From the NCBI GenBank assembly GCA_005656395.1, contig SRSI01000048.1, positions 248,001 to 312,000 on the forward strand: a stretch of 64,000 nucleotides of DNA. Reading direction: 5' to 3'. Made by a program: the position numbers and the translations under genes. The notes under the pieces were generated by a model. That model had not been told where the DNA came from and ran no database searches. It saw only the letters and a list, made by a program, of their open reading frames with translations. This document shows positions 53,401-64,000 of this stretch, piece after piece. This DNA is from Strongyloides papillosus. Lineage: Eukaryota; Nematoda; Chromadorea; Rhabditida; Strongyloididae. How positions within the stretch are numbered: the stretch's first letter is position 1; each line of letters begins with the position of its first letter.

Positions 53401-54213
53401 CTTGAAACCCATATGAAAAATGTTGAGGGTGGTAAAGGATCTGATAAGAGAGTTGAACAGATTAAGAAAGAGTGTGACGAAAAAGTTAGAAAGTATAAAG
53501 AAGATCAAGAAAAATTGTTAATTGAGGTTGAGGAGTTAAATAGACAAATTGAGATAATATCCATGGAAAAACCCTCACATCTCGTACAATTAAATGATAG
53601 TCAGTCTTCATTTGATGTGTCTCTTCCAAACAATGATGGTATTGCTATAAAAGAGTTAACTGGACAACTTGACATAATAAAAAAGAACTATCAAAATCTT
53701 CAAAACAGTTATAAGTATGTAGCATACAAAAATTGTACTTTAGAAGCTAGACAATGTGAAGCAATTTTAAAAGAGTTGAAACCTCTTAAGGAAGCTAATT
53801 ACGTTGCTGGTATCTATTCACTCAAAAGTTTCAATAAAAATAAGCATAAAAAGGAGTTTGTAGATTTATGTCTCGAATCCGATAAACTTAGTAGAGTAAG
53901 TATAACTTCTTTTGTATTTTTTACTTTCATTTTTTTTCAGGAATGGTCACTATTACAATTGGAAGGTGTTAATCCAGATAATAAAAAGAAATATGAATTG
54001 AAGGTACAGAATTATAACAATCGTGTACAAGCACTAGAGTTTAGATTCTATACCTACTGGGGTACCCATCATCCATCCGAAGAGTTACCCAAAACATTCA
54101 AGAGGCCAAAGATTATGACTATCAATGATAATTCATTAGAAAATGTTAAACCAAGCGGGACATCTAAACTTTTAGAAAAATGGTGTAAATTAAATAAGCA
54201 ATCTGTATGTTGA
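50441..54213 (+). CDS. dnc-1: Dynactin subunit 1 (p150-Glued)
   Basis: Exon 1 (50441-50477), exon 2 (50525-53895) and exon 3 (53941-54213) encode 1226 residues. The N-terminus MSTFKVGEKVETDKGKGKVAFFG opens a CAP-Gly domain (to about 67) with GTWVGIILDAENGKNNGTIEG and YFTCPDKYGIFMK; the GKNDG motif is GKNNG. A Ser/Pro/basic microtubule-binding stretch follows (about 75-160), then coiled coil 1 (about 210-550, dynein intermediate-chain contact), a globular region (FFLPDNFSKPGGDNDALLLTVTLPRVAAKS) and coiled coil 2 (about 940-1090). It links dynein to microtubules and cargo. The last intron is 45 bp with no stop, so unspliced RNA would stay in frame and add 15 Phe-rich residues. Confidence 0.95.
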
Positions 54214-54586
54214 CAGATATTTATATATAATTATTATAATATTTTATGAGCTATATTTTTTTTTAATTTTGTATTTAATATGTGAATATTATTGTATAAT
54301 TACCAATAAAAATTAACGAACTAAATGTAATTTTTTAGTTAATGGTTAAAATTTTAATCCACATTGGGGGATAACGTTAATATAATCATAAAAGTATTCT
54401 GATAGAACCTTCTCCTAGAACATCGATTTCATTGTACCATTTTCAGGAGTTGTTCCAAATTTTGAAAAAAAAAATATCGGTGTGTACTGTATCGTAAAAA
54501 AAGTAAACATTACCTATCTTGATATCAAAAATGGGTAATATCCAACAATAACTTTAAAAAATGATAAAGAGTAATAAGTCACCATA
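54214..54586. other. Convergent 3' spacer
   Basis: 373 bp between the stop codons of dnc-1 and the CHK-kinase-like gene; no feature seen. Confidence 0.5.
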
Positions 54587-55918
54587 TCAATTTTTTATCA
54601 ACCATTCTGGTTTTAATTCTTTTGCATAATCAACAGCATCAGCCACACTCTTAATAATTCTAATTCCAATATTAAATTTTCTCTCGTACCATACTGAATC
54701 ACAATCTTCTGTTGGCATACCACATCCCTTCAAACTAAATCCAATATTCATTAAAAACATTAAAGTACATTCAATAAAAGCGTATTTGTAATTTTTCATA
54801 AACAAATCAAAGGTCATTGTAAACTTTGTTCCATCTTTTGAGGTGGTATCTTTTAATTTATAAAAAAATTTCTTCAACAATACTTCTTCAGCTTCTTTTC
54901 TAATATAAGGATCAGTACAATAGATGAGAGTTTTAGCTAAATCATGTCCCGTAGAGGTAATATGTAAAACTTGCCAATCAATTAATGCCTCCACCTCATT
55001 TGTTGGATTACCATTTGAATCTATTTTAAAAAGAATATTATTATTCCACATATCACCATGAGCTAAAACAACTTCATTGGATGTTTCTTCTTTAAATGTA
55101 TAACAATTAACAATAATTGTATCTTTCCAATGGGATATAAGTGCTTCTAAAGGTTCCTCTAAGTGTTTATACAAAGAATGAGGAAGTACTTTAGTTAATT
55201 CCTTCCAATGTTCCAATGCAAATTGAGAAAAAAATAGAAAATCATTATCATTTATTGGTCTAGCTAATTTACCTAACCACTCCTTATCTTTCAAAGACAT
55301 TGATGTTGATTGAAGAATAAAAATTTGATCAAAAATACTTTCAATTTGATAGATATTAAAAGACCTATAACATTCTATATGATTAGATACTCTTGTTAGA
55401 TCTTCTAATAATAGTAAACCGTCATGTAAATTTATTCTATAATTTTGAGTATAATAAACTTTGGGTATTCTAAAATTAGGTATATCGTTAAAAAGTTTAT
55501 AAAACAGGCATTCATTGTTATGGAAATTTGATACTTCTTCTTTGGAAATAAATTCAACTTCTCCACTCTGGACATCCGCTCCATCGTTGAGAATTTTTGA
55601 TGTTTGAAATTTAAGAATAAAAGAAAATGTTTCTCCATTCGTAAGGTACAATATTATTCTATAGACGTATGATATAAATCCTTTTCCTTCTCCGATTTGT
55701 TTAATTTCAAACTTAAAAATATCTTTTATAAACTTCATTTTAGAATCATAACCTACATTACAAATTTTAGTCCCATTTATGATGGCTTTGTTGAATTCTG
55801 TACAATTATTAGACAAAATTTCTACAATCCACAACAAGGTAACATTAATATTCTCAATAAAAAAGTCCTTGACTGAAGAAGAATCAGAAAACAAAGATAA
55901 TATTTTATTATCATCCAT
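54587..55918 (-). CDS. CHK-kinase-like / EcKinase (DUF1679) family protein
   Basis: A single exon of 443 residues from the ATG at 55918. A TTTTTGTAG acceptor lies about 25 bp upstream, so the mRNA is probably trans-spliced, and the TTG-initiated extension to 55942 is rejected. Kinase-like motifs: a Gly-rich GEGKGFISYVYRI (76-88), FSFILKFQ with the ATP-binding Lys, the catalytic-loop HGDMWNNNIL (287-296) and the metal-binding IDWQ (313-316). This HGDxWxxN...DWQ pair marks the choline-kinase-like EcKinase/CHK family, expanded in nematodes and insects. Related proteins phosphorylate small molecules such as ecdysteroids; the substrate here is unknown. Confidence 0.9.
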   Translation of the reverse strand: MDDNKILSLFSDSSSVKDFFIENINVTLLWIVEILSNNCTEFNKAIINGTKICNVGYDSKMKFIKDIFKFEIKQIGEGKGFISYVYRIILYLTNGETFSFILKFQTSKILNDGADVQSGEVEFISKEEVSNFHNNECLFYKLFNDIPNFRIPKVYYTQNYRINLHDGLLLLEDLTRVSNHIECYRSFNIYQIESIFDQIFILQSTSMSLKDKEWLGKLARPINDNDFLFFSQFALEHWKELTKVLPHSLYKHLEEPLEALISHWKDTIIVNCYTFKEETSNEVVLAHGDMWNNNILFKIDSNGNPTNEVEALIDWQVLHITSTGHDLAKTLIYCTDPYIRKEAEEVLLKKFFYKLKDTTSKDGTKFTMTFDLFMKNYKYAFIECTLMFLMNIGFSLKGCGMPTEDCDSVWYERKFNIGIRIIKSVADAVDYAKELKPEWLIKN

Positions 55919-55942
55919 GAAAAAATAATTTAATATTTTCAA

Positions 55943-57258
55943 CTACAAAAATTATTAAGGACAAAAAAATGCAAACACTTTTCTTTAAATAAACAACTTT
56001 TTTTGAATTAGATAATAAATGATTATACAGATTACTATGAAGTGTAAGTATTATCGTACGTATTAGAAATCACAATTAATTATGTCTTATCTTATATACA
56101 TAAGTGCTAAAACTATAATGATATCAAAGTTATCTTATCAAAAAATGACTATTAAGATGTTTTTATTTACTCACACCAGCCGTAGACCCGCCTTTGTCAG
56201 GTTACGTTTAAACTACAGAGCATATTTTGAAAATTTTTTAATTTTAATAAATAACCAAAGGGCATTTCTTCTAATGACATTGTTCAATCTACCAACGCAT
56301 GCTATTGAAATGTTTTTACTAAAAAAATGGTAACAACTCTTTGGTCCATAACATGGACAATCTTTGATCAATCTTTATAATATAAAGTTTCCCATTTTTT
56401 TGTGAGTTGTACCTTTTGAATAAGTCATGAAACAAAAATTTTGATTAACTTTGAGGAAAATTATTTATGACACAGATGTACATAAAAAAGTATTCAAAAA
56501 TTTTATTGTTTTTTAAAAATAATTTAGTCAATTATGACCCAAAATTCTTGAGACTCATTTTGCACACCAAGTTAAAAAAATACATCTTTTAGCTGTTTCT
56601 TCATAAAAATCCGTTAAGTTTGAGAGAGTAATGGCAAAAATAAAGTTTTTTTTATAGATTATCATATATTATTACTGCTATAAGGTTGAACTAATACAAT
56701 ATTATTTATTATTTATCATTTGTAATGTGAAGACAGTTATGGATACATAGAGAAACACATCTCATGAATCAAATCATCAATATAAATAAAAAATACAGAA
56801 CAAACACATTACAGATAGTATAAAAGCATAACCAAAAAGGATATCATCCAGTCCACTCTTAAATCCTATTTTATCTATAAAATGTTTTAGTTTTCATACT
56901 TCGTTATCATAAATAAAATCTTTTACTTCAATCAGTTTATTCACTTACTACACATCAATGTTTTGCTTATATATGCTAAGGGCAATAACTACATATACTT
57001 TTTTAAATAAAAATTAAAATGATATATATTAAACTTTTCAGAAATAATAAATAACTGTTTGCAAATAAAAAAATTTTGATAGCAATACTTTTTTTTCAAA
57101 TTAACTACAAAATAAACTTTATATACTGGTGTTTTTTAATTAAAATAGTTTAAATATTTACTATAGATAGATAAAAAAAAGTCAAATTTCTTAATATTTT
57201 ATATTTCACAATATCGTTTTACATGTATTTTATTACAAGATTTAAAGTTTAACTCAAA
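55943..57258. other. Gene-free stretch
   Basis: 1.3 kb. The frame at 56082-56333 (83 codons) lacks any motif or splice context and is treated as chance. The rest is A/T-rich. Confidence 0.5.
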
Positions 57259-58955
57259 TTAATGTAAACCATATAGTGATTCATCCAAATCTTCTGATTC
57301 CAAAGAATAATTAATTAGAGGAAGTATTACCAAAAGTGTAGATGTTATTATGACAGTAGCTATTAAAAATACCCAAAACAATAGTCTATCAATGACTTGT
57401 GCCACTTGTTTCCATTCCCCAGCTACAATTTGATATTGTTCCTCCAATTCATGTTTTCTTAGTAAATGTTGTATTGCTGTCAATAATCTAGCACCAGAAT
57501 CATTTTCTGTTGAAACATTTTTTCTACACTTTTCAATATCATTGTTAAGTAATTCATAGTCTAATGTAGATTTATCTTTTCCAACCAATAATGATAAACT
57601 GTTTTGAAAGAGTACTGAAGCCATCGGGGTCAAATTAGGAAGACCAGAATTTTCTTTTTTCTTCTTTTTAACACTTTCACGTTGATGTTCTTCTAGTGTT
57701 AAGTTGGGTAGATGCATATTTAAAAAATTTTTCAATCTTTTTAATACCCAATATTTAACTTTAGGTCCAACTGGTTTATTAAAAGGACCTCGATGATGGA
57801 GATTTAAAACCATAACTGTCATTACAACTGATATGGAAGTCATCACCATGACAAGTGTTAAATATATTGCAATTAATGGCATTGAATCACTTGTTTCAGG
57901 CATTTGTTCAGCAATAGCCAACACAAAAACAGAAAAAGCAAGCAATGTTGTGATTCCTAATGCCACTTTCTCTCCAGAATCTGGTGGAAGATAAAATACT
58001 AAAAAGATTTTTTATTATTAATTTTAATTTTATTACTTACCAAGTAATGTTAAGATGGACATCATGATACAGGGAAATATTACATTGTACATGTAATAAA
58101 GTGTCTAAATTATATTTAATTAATTAATATTTATAAATAGGAAAAAAATTACTTTTCTTCTGATATGTATATAGAAAGTAACATCTGGATAAGGTTCTGG
58201 GCAACATGTATAAGTAGCAACACGTCTTTTTTGATGTACTTTAACTAAATCAAACCCTCCGGAAGGTACATAGTTAGTTAAATCAACATTTTCACTTCTA
58301 TTAGTAACATCAACTTGAAAGCCATGATAACTCCATGAACCCATTTTAAGAGAACAATATTGTGTATCAAAAGGAAACCACCTAACATCAATTCTACATG
58401 TACTTCTTAGTTGTGTGGGTGGTGGCCAAAATACTTTACCGTTATATTGAAGCATAATTCTAGCTCTCATGTAACCAGCAGTGTAATCATCGGCGTTATT
58501 ATATAATACAATATCTGGTAACCAAACTAAATCACAAGGAATTCTTATTGAAGTTATACCACCAAAATCTTTTGGATCCCATGTTAGTAACTCATCTGTC
58601 CATTCCTGATCTAACCATACATTTATTGTTAATACTTGATTTTTTTCATCCTTAAAATTACAAGAAAAACAAATATTATGTCAGGGAAAAAAAATAAAAA
58701 CCATAAACATACCATTTCAAAAATATTTGTTAATGTTAATCCTAGTCTGACAACAATTGGATTAGAGGCATTCTTCACCGGTCTGACAGCTTTTTCATAA
58801 TTATATAATAAATAATATAACAATCTTTGTTCATCAGTTTCTCCTTTTGTCTCCCTAATTAAAGTTTCATTCAATGTAGAACATTTTGTTGGTAAAAATA
58901 TTACTATAACTGAGAGTATCTTCATTAATTTGAGACAATTTATTGTAAAATCCAT
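57259..58955 (-). CDS. Nicotinic acetylcholine receptor alpha-type subunit (Cys-loop channel)
   Basis: Exons 58955-58713, 58650-58153, 58104-58041 and 57998-57259, all in phase, encode 514 residues. A signal peptide precedes the ligand-binding domain (QRLLYYLLYNYEKAVRPV, WLDQEWTDELLTWDP). The Cys-loop CRIDVRWFPFDTQYC has the diagnostic 13-residue gap, and TCCPEPYPDVTFY carries the vicinal cysteines of an alpha subunit. M1 is YYMYNVIFPCIMMSILTLL; M2 is GEKVALGITTLLAFSVFVLAIAE, with the GEK typical of cation channels. M3, a cytoplasmic loop and M4 (LLFWVFLIATVIITSTLLVIL) follow. CCPEPYPDVTF points to the ACR-16/alpha7-like nematode group. Within that group I cannot name the orthologue. Confidence 0.93.
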
Positions 58956-61891
58956 ACTATTTAATATTTAAGGACATTTGACTAAAATATAATTTATTGT
59001 AATATCTTAATTTTAGCAATATTTTAAAAATATATATTTTTATGTATATAAAAATAAAATCTGATAAGAAAGAAACTTTTGTTAAAAGATTAAGTGAATA
59101 TTTATTAAAATATATAGACGGATACATAAAATATAGATGCAAATATAGATATATAATATAGTAAAAAAAATATTTTTCTTCTGATGTAAAGGGAATTTAG
59201 GACAAAAATAGAACGTTTGATTAATTTTTCTACTTTCCAATGAAAAAAGAACACTAAAATGTCAAATAAGCTATTCAAATACAATAGAAGATGAAGGATA
59301 AATGTAATCTTTGAAAAAATGTCTTTACAATAGCTATTTAAAACAAAAACAATGTGTTTCTTAAGATTTTTTTTTATATTAAACAAAATAAGATAACTTT
59401 CTAGAACCACCTACTTTTTTAACAAACACAATTTTAAAACTAAGTTAGATATGTATATGGAAAAAATGAATAACATCCTTCTAAATTTATCTTTATTATT
59501 CCTTGAATAACATAAGTGAAAAATTTTCTTTATTACAAATAATTTATCCATTATTAAAGTATTTTCCTTTGTATGGTAATACATGCAACAATCTATGTCA
59601 TAATAGTTTTCATTATATATTATAATATAGACATAATAAAAAAAATTTATATTATGATAGTTGATAAGTTGAATATATTCATTAACGTAATGTAACTCTT
59701 TTTTTTATTCAAAAATTATATAACAAAAGAGGAATCTTGACCAAGAATTGATAAACAAAACGAACTTATAAACAGTATTTAGAAATTTCTACCAACTTAA
59801 CATACTACTAAAGGCTTAATTACAACTGGAACTTCAAAATTTTTGGTTTATCTTTAAGTGAATTGTTGAGTGATATAAATAAATATATATAGTATAGTTT
59901 TTAGTAAAGTTATAGGAAAAATATTTCTGGTGAAGAAAACTTATCTACCAAAAATAGGGTTTTGATTGAGAATTATGTAAGAAGAATGATTATAAATAAA
60001 AAGTGTACTAATATAAAAGTGAGAGGCGTTGATAACTACTAATATAGTTATCTGAAGTAATTGAGACACCAGTGGTATAAAAATATAAAACAATGAGTGA
60101 TTTACAAGTTTAAAATTTGAAAGCGTGAAATGCTTTTGGTGAAAATTAATTTCCAAACTTCCGACTATCTAATTGCATTACATTTATTTTAATTCTTTCT
60201 TTACAAATCTGGAGTGTATTTATGGTCTAACTTTATTTTATAGAGGAGTAGGAAAATTATATAAATAAAATAGCAATATTTTTAATAAAAAAGAAAACGT
60301 TTTTTAACAAATTATGATATATTTTATAAAATATGTTAATAAATAAAATTATGTCAAATATTCTACATAAATTATTCATATTCTAAAATGTTTGAATACT
60401 TAAACTTAAATGAATAGCTTTACATTATGAGCTTGTATCAAAAATTGTACATGTTTAATTAAATCATACTTTTAAAAATGTATACAATTTAAAGTTATCC
60501 TTAAACTTACATTATACAATTTATTCAAACTAATTAAAGATACGAGAAAAACAATTTGTTGCAATTTTTAAGTATATTATGAATGTTAAAGACAAAAATA
60601 TTCAAAAAGTTTTTTCAAATATAGAAATGCAAAATAATAAATATTTAAACTAAGTTAAAATTAATATTTTCTAGTTCATCAGTCAAAATAAAATGCCTTA
60701 TTGAGAAGCTGATAGGTTTTATTTACTACAGAAATATAAATGACAGTATAAATGAGCGAATATGCTGTTTCATAATAAAAGGTTCAGCTATATTAATATT
60801 TCAAAAGAATAAAAAGTATAACATAACTAATTAAGCCATACTGTAAATAATTTTTGTACTTAACTTCATGATATCACATTATTTCGTTTATATAAAAAAA
60901 GTTTTTATTCAAATTCATGAAATATTTAATGTGGTTATTTATTGATATCAAGGAAAAATATCATATTATTTTATGGAACAAAAATTACTTCAAAAAGTAA
61001 TTGAAAATATACATATTTTATTGTATAATCATGATAATCAACATGTTTATATCACCGTGTTTTTGTTTGTCAAGAGCACGTGTTATTTTGTAACTTTATA
61101 CTTCAAATAAATCTATTATATCAATAATTTATGAAAACTTTCTATGAATTTTAAAGTAATACCATAATTCGTACTTTCAATTGGTCCTTATACTATAGTT
61201 AATTTGCTTTCCCAGTAATTATTATTCCTTATTTACTCAATATATTAAAATATTTTAAGAAGGTGAATTTAAATATATAACAAATAAAATCTATAATAAT
61301 ATTTATCTTAAAGAATGTGCATAAAGAAAATTACTTTATTAAATTTTAGAATTTTAATTAAATTTTCTGATCAAAATAAATATTTTAATAATAACAATTT
61401 TATAGAATTATCCCTTATTTTAAATATTTAAATGAAAATTTTAAAATCTCCTTTGTAAGATATATTTTTTGAAAATCCCTTTGTTGTTAATGCTCTTGGA
61501 TACAATAATAATATTGTGAACGGTTTTATTGGTTTCTATGATGAAAATATATTTATGCTTTTCATATTTATTTTGTTCTTTCCCAGATAAATCTCTTTTG
61601 CCACGACTTTAAAACATTTCAGTAAGTGAAATATGCCTCCTCATCTTTAAATAAATTTTAACTCTGTCTACTCAATGATATGTATATTCTATCGGCCATA
61701 TGTTGGTTCGAACACATACAAATGATAATATTTATTATACACGTTATAGGTCCTATTATTTTTTGGTGACGTGTTTCCATAAGCTCTATTTTGATAATAA
61801 AATTATCAATCTGTAATTGCATTTTTTTACAGCTCCATTAATTTTTTTAAATTCATATTTTTTTCTCATCATAATATAACAATAAAAAATA
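58956..61891. other. Large gene-poor interval (2.9 kb)
   Basis: Between the divergent receptor and ERp44 starts. Very A/T-rich. Short frames (for example 59105-59410, 59941-60156) are Phe/Ile/Tyr-rich chance ORFs. A GGTTCGAAC word near 61704 resembles a tRNA B-box but has no cloverleaf around it. Confidence 0.5.
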
Positions 61892-63197
61892 ATGTTAATT
61901 ATTCTATATAGTTTATTCCTGTTATTTGTAAGTTAAAAAATTAATCACAATCAAAAATTTATACTTTAGATTTCTACTATCAACGGTGAAGTAGTACCCG
62001 CAACAAAAGATAATTTTGATCAACTTATAAGTATGTTTTACTATACTTTTTAATATTTTTACATAATTTTTTAGAAAAACACTCAGTATTAATTGTAAAT
62101 TTTTACGCAGAGTGGTGTAGATATTCCCAACTACTCAAACCAATTTTTGACGATGCAAGCGAAAAAATTGCAGAAGATGTCAAAAAAAGCGTAGGTTTCG
62201 TTAGCGTAAACTGCGAAGAACAAGGTTCGTTTATATAATATATATTACTAACGAGAATTGTCCCATTTAAGTTGACTTAGCTCAGAAGTATAACATCAAT
62301 AAATATCCAACATTAAAAATAATTAAATTTGGCGAAGTAGCTAAGCGTGAGTACCGCGGACAACGTACAGCTGAAGCAATAGCAGAATTTGTTACAAAAG
62401 TTCTTAAAACTGCAATTACTCATCTACGTAGCGAAGACGATCTAGAACATAAACTTGACAAAACAAAGAATGCTGTTATTGCTTATGCTACAACTCCATC
62501 CAAACAATTTGAAACTGCAATTAAAACAGCTAGTTCATTCATGGATGATTGTAATGTATATATTGCTTTTGGTGATTGGGTAAAAAATGTAACAGACAAA
62601 GACCCTAAATTTGTCTTTTTTGAACACAAAACCGGAAATAAAATCAACTATGAAGGTGACCACAATGATATTGAAAGTATAAAAAAATGGGTAACAGATG
62701 TATGTGTACCATTAGTTCGTGAGATTACATTTGAAAATGCTGAAGAGTTAACAGAAGAAGGACTTCCATTCCTTATATTATTTAGAAAACAGGGTGATGT
62801 AGAATCTGAGAAACATTTTATTGATGCAGTTAAAAGAGAGTTGGAAGACCAAAAACCATACATAAATGCTCTTCTAGCTGATGGTAAATTATTTGCACAT
62901 CCTCTTCATCATCTTGGTAAGAGTGAACATGATTTACCATTAATTGTTATTGACTCATTCCGTCATATGTATGTTTTCAAAGAGTTTAGCGATATTCATA
63001 AGAGTGAAGGAAAATTACGCCAGTTTGTTCTTGATCTCCACTCGGGTAAACTTCATAGAGAATTCCATTATGGGCCAGAAACGGAAGCACCAAAGGCATA
63101 CGAAGACCCCATCCCAACATCACCACCAGAAAGCGTCTTCAACAAATTGAAACCATCCGAACAAAGATACACGGTATTAAATAAAGAAGAGTTATAA
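61892..63197 (+). CDS. erp-44: ERp44-like thioredoxin-fold ER chaperone
   Basis: Exons 61892-61927, 61970-62030, 62075-62224 and 62281-63197 encode 387 residues (human ERp44 is about 406). A short signal peptide MLIILYSLFLLF precedes a thioredoxin domain: VLIVNFYAEWCRYS, with the single-Cys active site C47-R-Y-S50 equivalent to the CRFS of ERp44, then YNINKYPTLKIIKFGEVAKREYRGQRT. Two redox-inactive thioredoxin-like domains follow (EITFENAEELTEEGLPFLILF ...; LIVIDSFRHMYVF). The protein ends KEEL, an ER-retrieval signal replacing RDEL. ERp44 retains Ero1 and incompletely oxidised secretory proteins through mixed disulfides in the early secretory pathway. Introns 1-3 are 42, 44 and 56 bp. Confidence 0.92.
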
Positions 63198-63332
63198 TTA
63201 GAAAATTTAGATTGATTTTTAATTGTTAAATATAAAATGCTATGATTGTTTTAAAGATTTTTGTTATAGGCATTTTTTTTCTGTATTTTTTTAATGCTAT
63301 TAACAAATAATAAAGATATAATATAAAAATAT

Positions 63333-63434
63333 TGGGTAAAGGTACACTAGCCGTATTGGGTTATTATGTATTTGCCCCCTTTGTATTAGAGGTAAATATA
63401 TATTAGCCCAATACGGCTAGTGTGCCTTTACCCA
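63333..63434. mobile_element. Palindromic MITE-like element, 102 bp
   Basis: Arms 63333-63366 and 63401-63434 are inverted repeats matching at 31 of 34 positions; the ends read TGGGTAAAGG..., and both arms contain ACACTAGCCGTATTGGG. They flank a 34-bp centre. AAATAT occurs on both sides (63327-63332, 63435-63440), a possible 6-bp target duplication, though in A/T-rich DNA it may be chance. The arms are much richer in G+C than the surroundings. It lies about 135 bp after the erp-44 stop. Confidence 0.7.
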
Positions 63435-63594
63435 AAATATTTACGCGCCGCTAAAGAAAGTGTCTTATGAAGATTAGTTAGCAAGCTTTGGAATTTTGAT
63501 TCTTCAAATAATACATAAAATATTTTTTTTTATCTTAACATTATTTCTCTAATATATTTATTTTTTATTTCCTAATCTCATTTACTTCTTTACA

Positions 63595-64000
63595 ATGACA
63601 TCTGAATTAACAGATATACCTGATAAACTTTTACAAACATTTAAAGAAATTAGAATACGTTTAGCTCATGAATCAAGTAAATCTCCTGGTGAGCCTGGAA
63701 TTTTCGAGGTATGGACTAATGGTGTCAAATATATTTTTAATGATACCCTTGAAACTCATTTTGTTGATTACGGTGATGTTACAGGTTTGTTTCTTTGTTT
63801 TTTCTATTTTAAAATAATTTTTTCTAGGTATTCGTGTGTCTCCACCATCAAAATCCAGAGTAATGTTACAAATAAAACATAAAGATAATGCTAAACAAGT
63901 AACTTTTATTTTTGTTAAACCGGGTGCAGACAAAATAGAACTACAAGAAATAAGGGATGGAGCTCGTAGTGTTATTCATCAGTCTTTCATACGCTATAAA
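63595..64000 (+). CDS. TFIIH subunit p62-like (GTF2H1), 5' part, continues past window
   Basis: Exon 1 is 63595-63784. A 43-bp intron follows, and exon 2 runs from 63828 to the window edge without a stop (121 codons so far). The fragment reads GEPGIFEVWTNGVKYIFND, then YGDVTGIRVSPPSKSRVMLQIKHKD, then QVTFIFVKPG...LQEIRDGARSVIHQSF. Strand order and spacing match the N-terminal PH domain of p62/Tfb1 (ALYLMAERIAWAP ... IKCQKISPEGKAKIQLQL ... TTNFHF). This domain contacts activators and XPC during transcription and nucleotide-excision repair. Identity is probable, not certain, because only the first domain is visible. Confidence 0.6.

Noticed and set aside
56082..56333. 83-codon frame between the CHK-kinase-like and receptor genes
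   Set aside because: No domain, signal peptide or splice context.
59105..60156. Phe/Ile-rich frames upstream of the receptor gene
   Set aside because: Low-complexity A/T-rich chance ORFs without homologous motifs.
61700..61712. GGTTCGAAC word resembling a tRNA B-box
   Set aside because: No acceptor-stem complementarity or A-box at the proper distance.

Overview
The window is nuclear DNA from a nematode, most likely a clade IV parasite of the Strongyloides type. It is extremely A+T rich. Most introns are 39-110 bp with GT..AG ends. Several start codons sit just after a TTTNTAG-type acceptor, as expected for spliced-leader trans-splicing, and nearly every recognisable protein has a nematode counterpart (RAB-11, CEH-12/MNX, UNC-122, RPL-7, VGLN-1, DNC-1, VPS-13, ERp44). 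Assignments rest on reading motifs and splice sites by eye; no database search was possible.

Layout. 0-9 kb: a truncated Cys-rich secreted protein, an Ig-domain membrane protein, a divergently transcribed KH/STAR-like RNA-binding protein, an unknown acidic protein, a malate/L-lactate dehydrogenase-family enzyme and a highly diverged presenilin. 9-18 kb (minus strand): vigilin, an UNC-122-like collagen/olfactomedin protein with an apparent one-base frameshift near its end, and ribosomal protein L7. 18-21.8 kb is empty, followed by RAB-11. 23-27 kb: a small membrane protein and ERGIC-3/ERV-46, whose largest intron carries a complete two-exon gene on the opposite strand. 28-29.4 kb: a G+C-richer island and a probable pseudogene. 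29.5-34.3 kb: the MNX/HB9 homeobox gene ceh-12, then five small secreted-protein genes. At least three of these are prepropeptides with a KR cleavage site (His/Trp-rich, cationic, Gly/Met/Trp-rich).

34.3-36.4 kb is a complete 2.04-kb non-autonomous DNA transposon with perfect 14-bp terminal inverted repeats and an 8-bp target duplication. Inside it is a satellite of eight ~176-bp units that alternate between two types (352-bp dimers). 37.8-48 kb is VPS13, followed by convergent ferritin. 50-56 kb: dynactin p150 (dnc-1) and a CHK-kinase-like gene. 57-59 kb: an alpha-type nicotinic acetylcholine receptor subunit. 62-64 kb: ERp44, a 102-bp palindromic MITE-like element, and the start of a TFIIH p62-like gene that runs off the window.

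The genes are mostly independently regulated housekeeping and neuronal genes. Several serve membrane traffic and lipid transfer (RAB-11, ERV-46, VPS13, ERp44, dynactin), but nothing in the spacing indicates an operon. The most unusual items are the presenilin-like protein with altered catalytic motifs, the alternating-dimer transposon, the peptide-precursor cluster, the nested antisense gene and the unc-122 frameshift.
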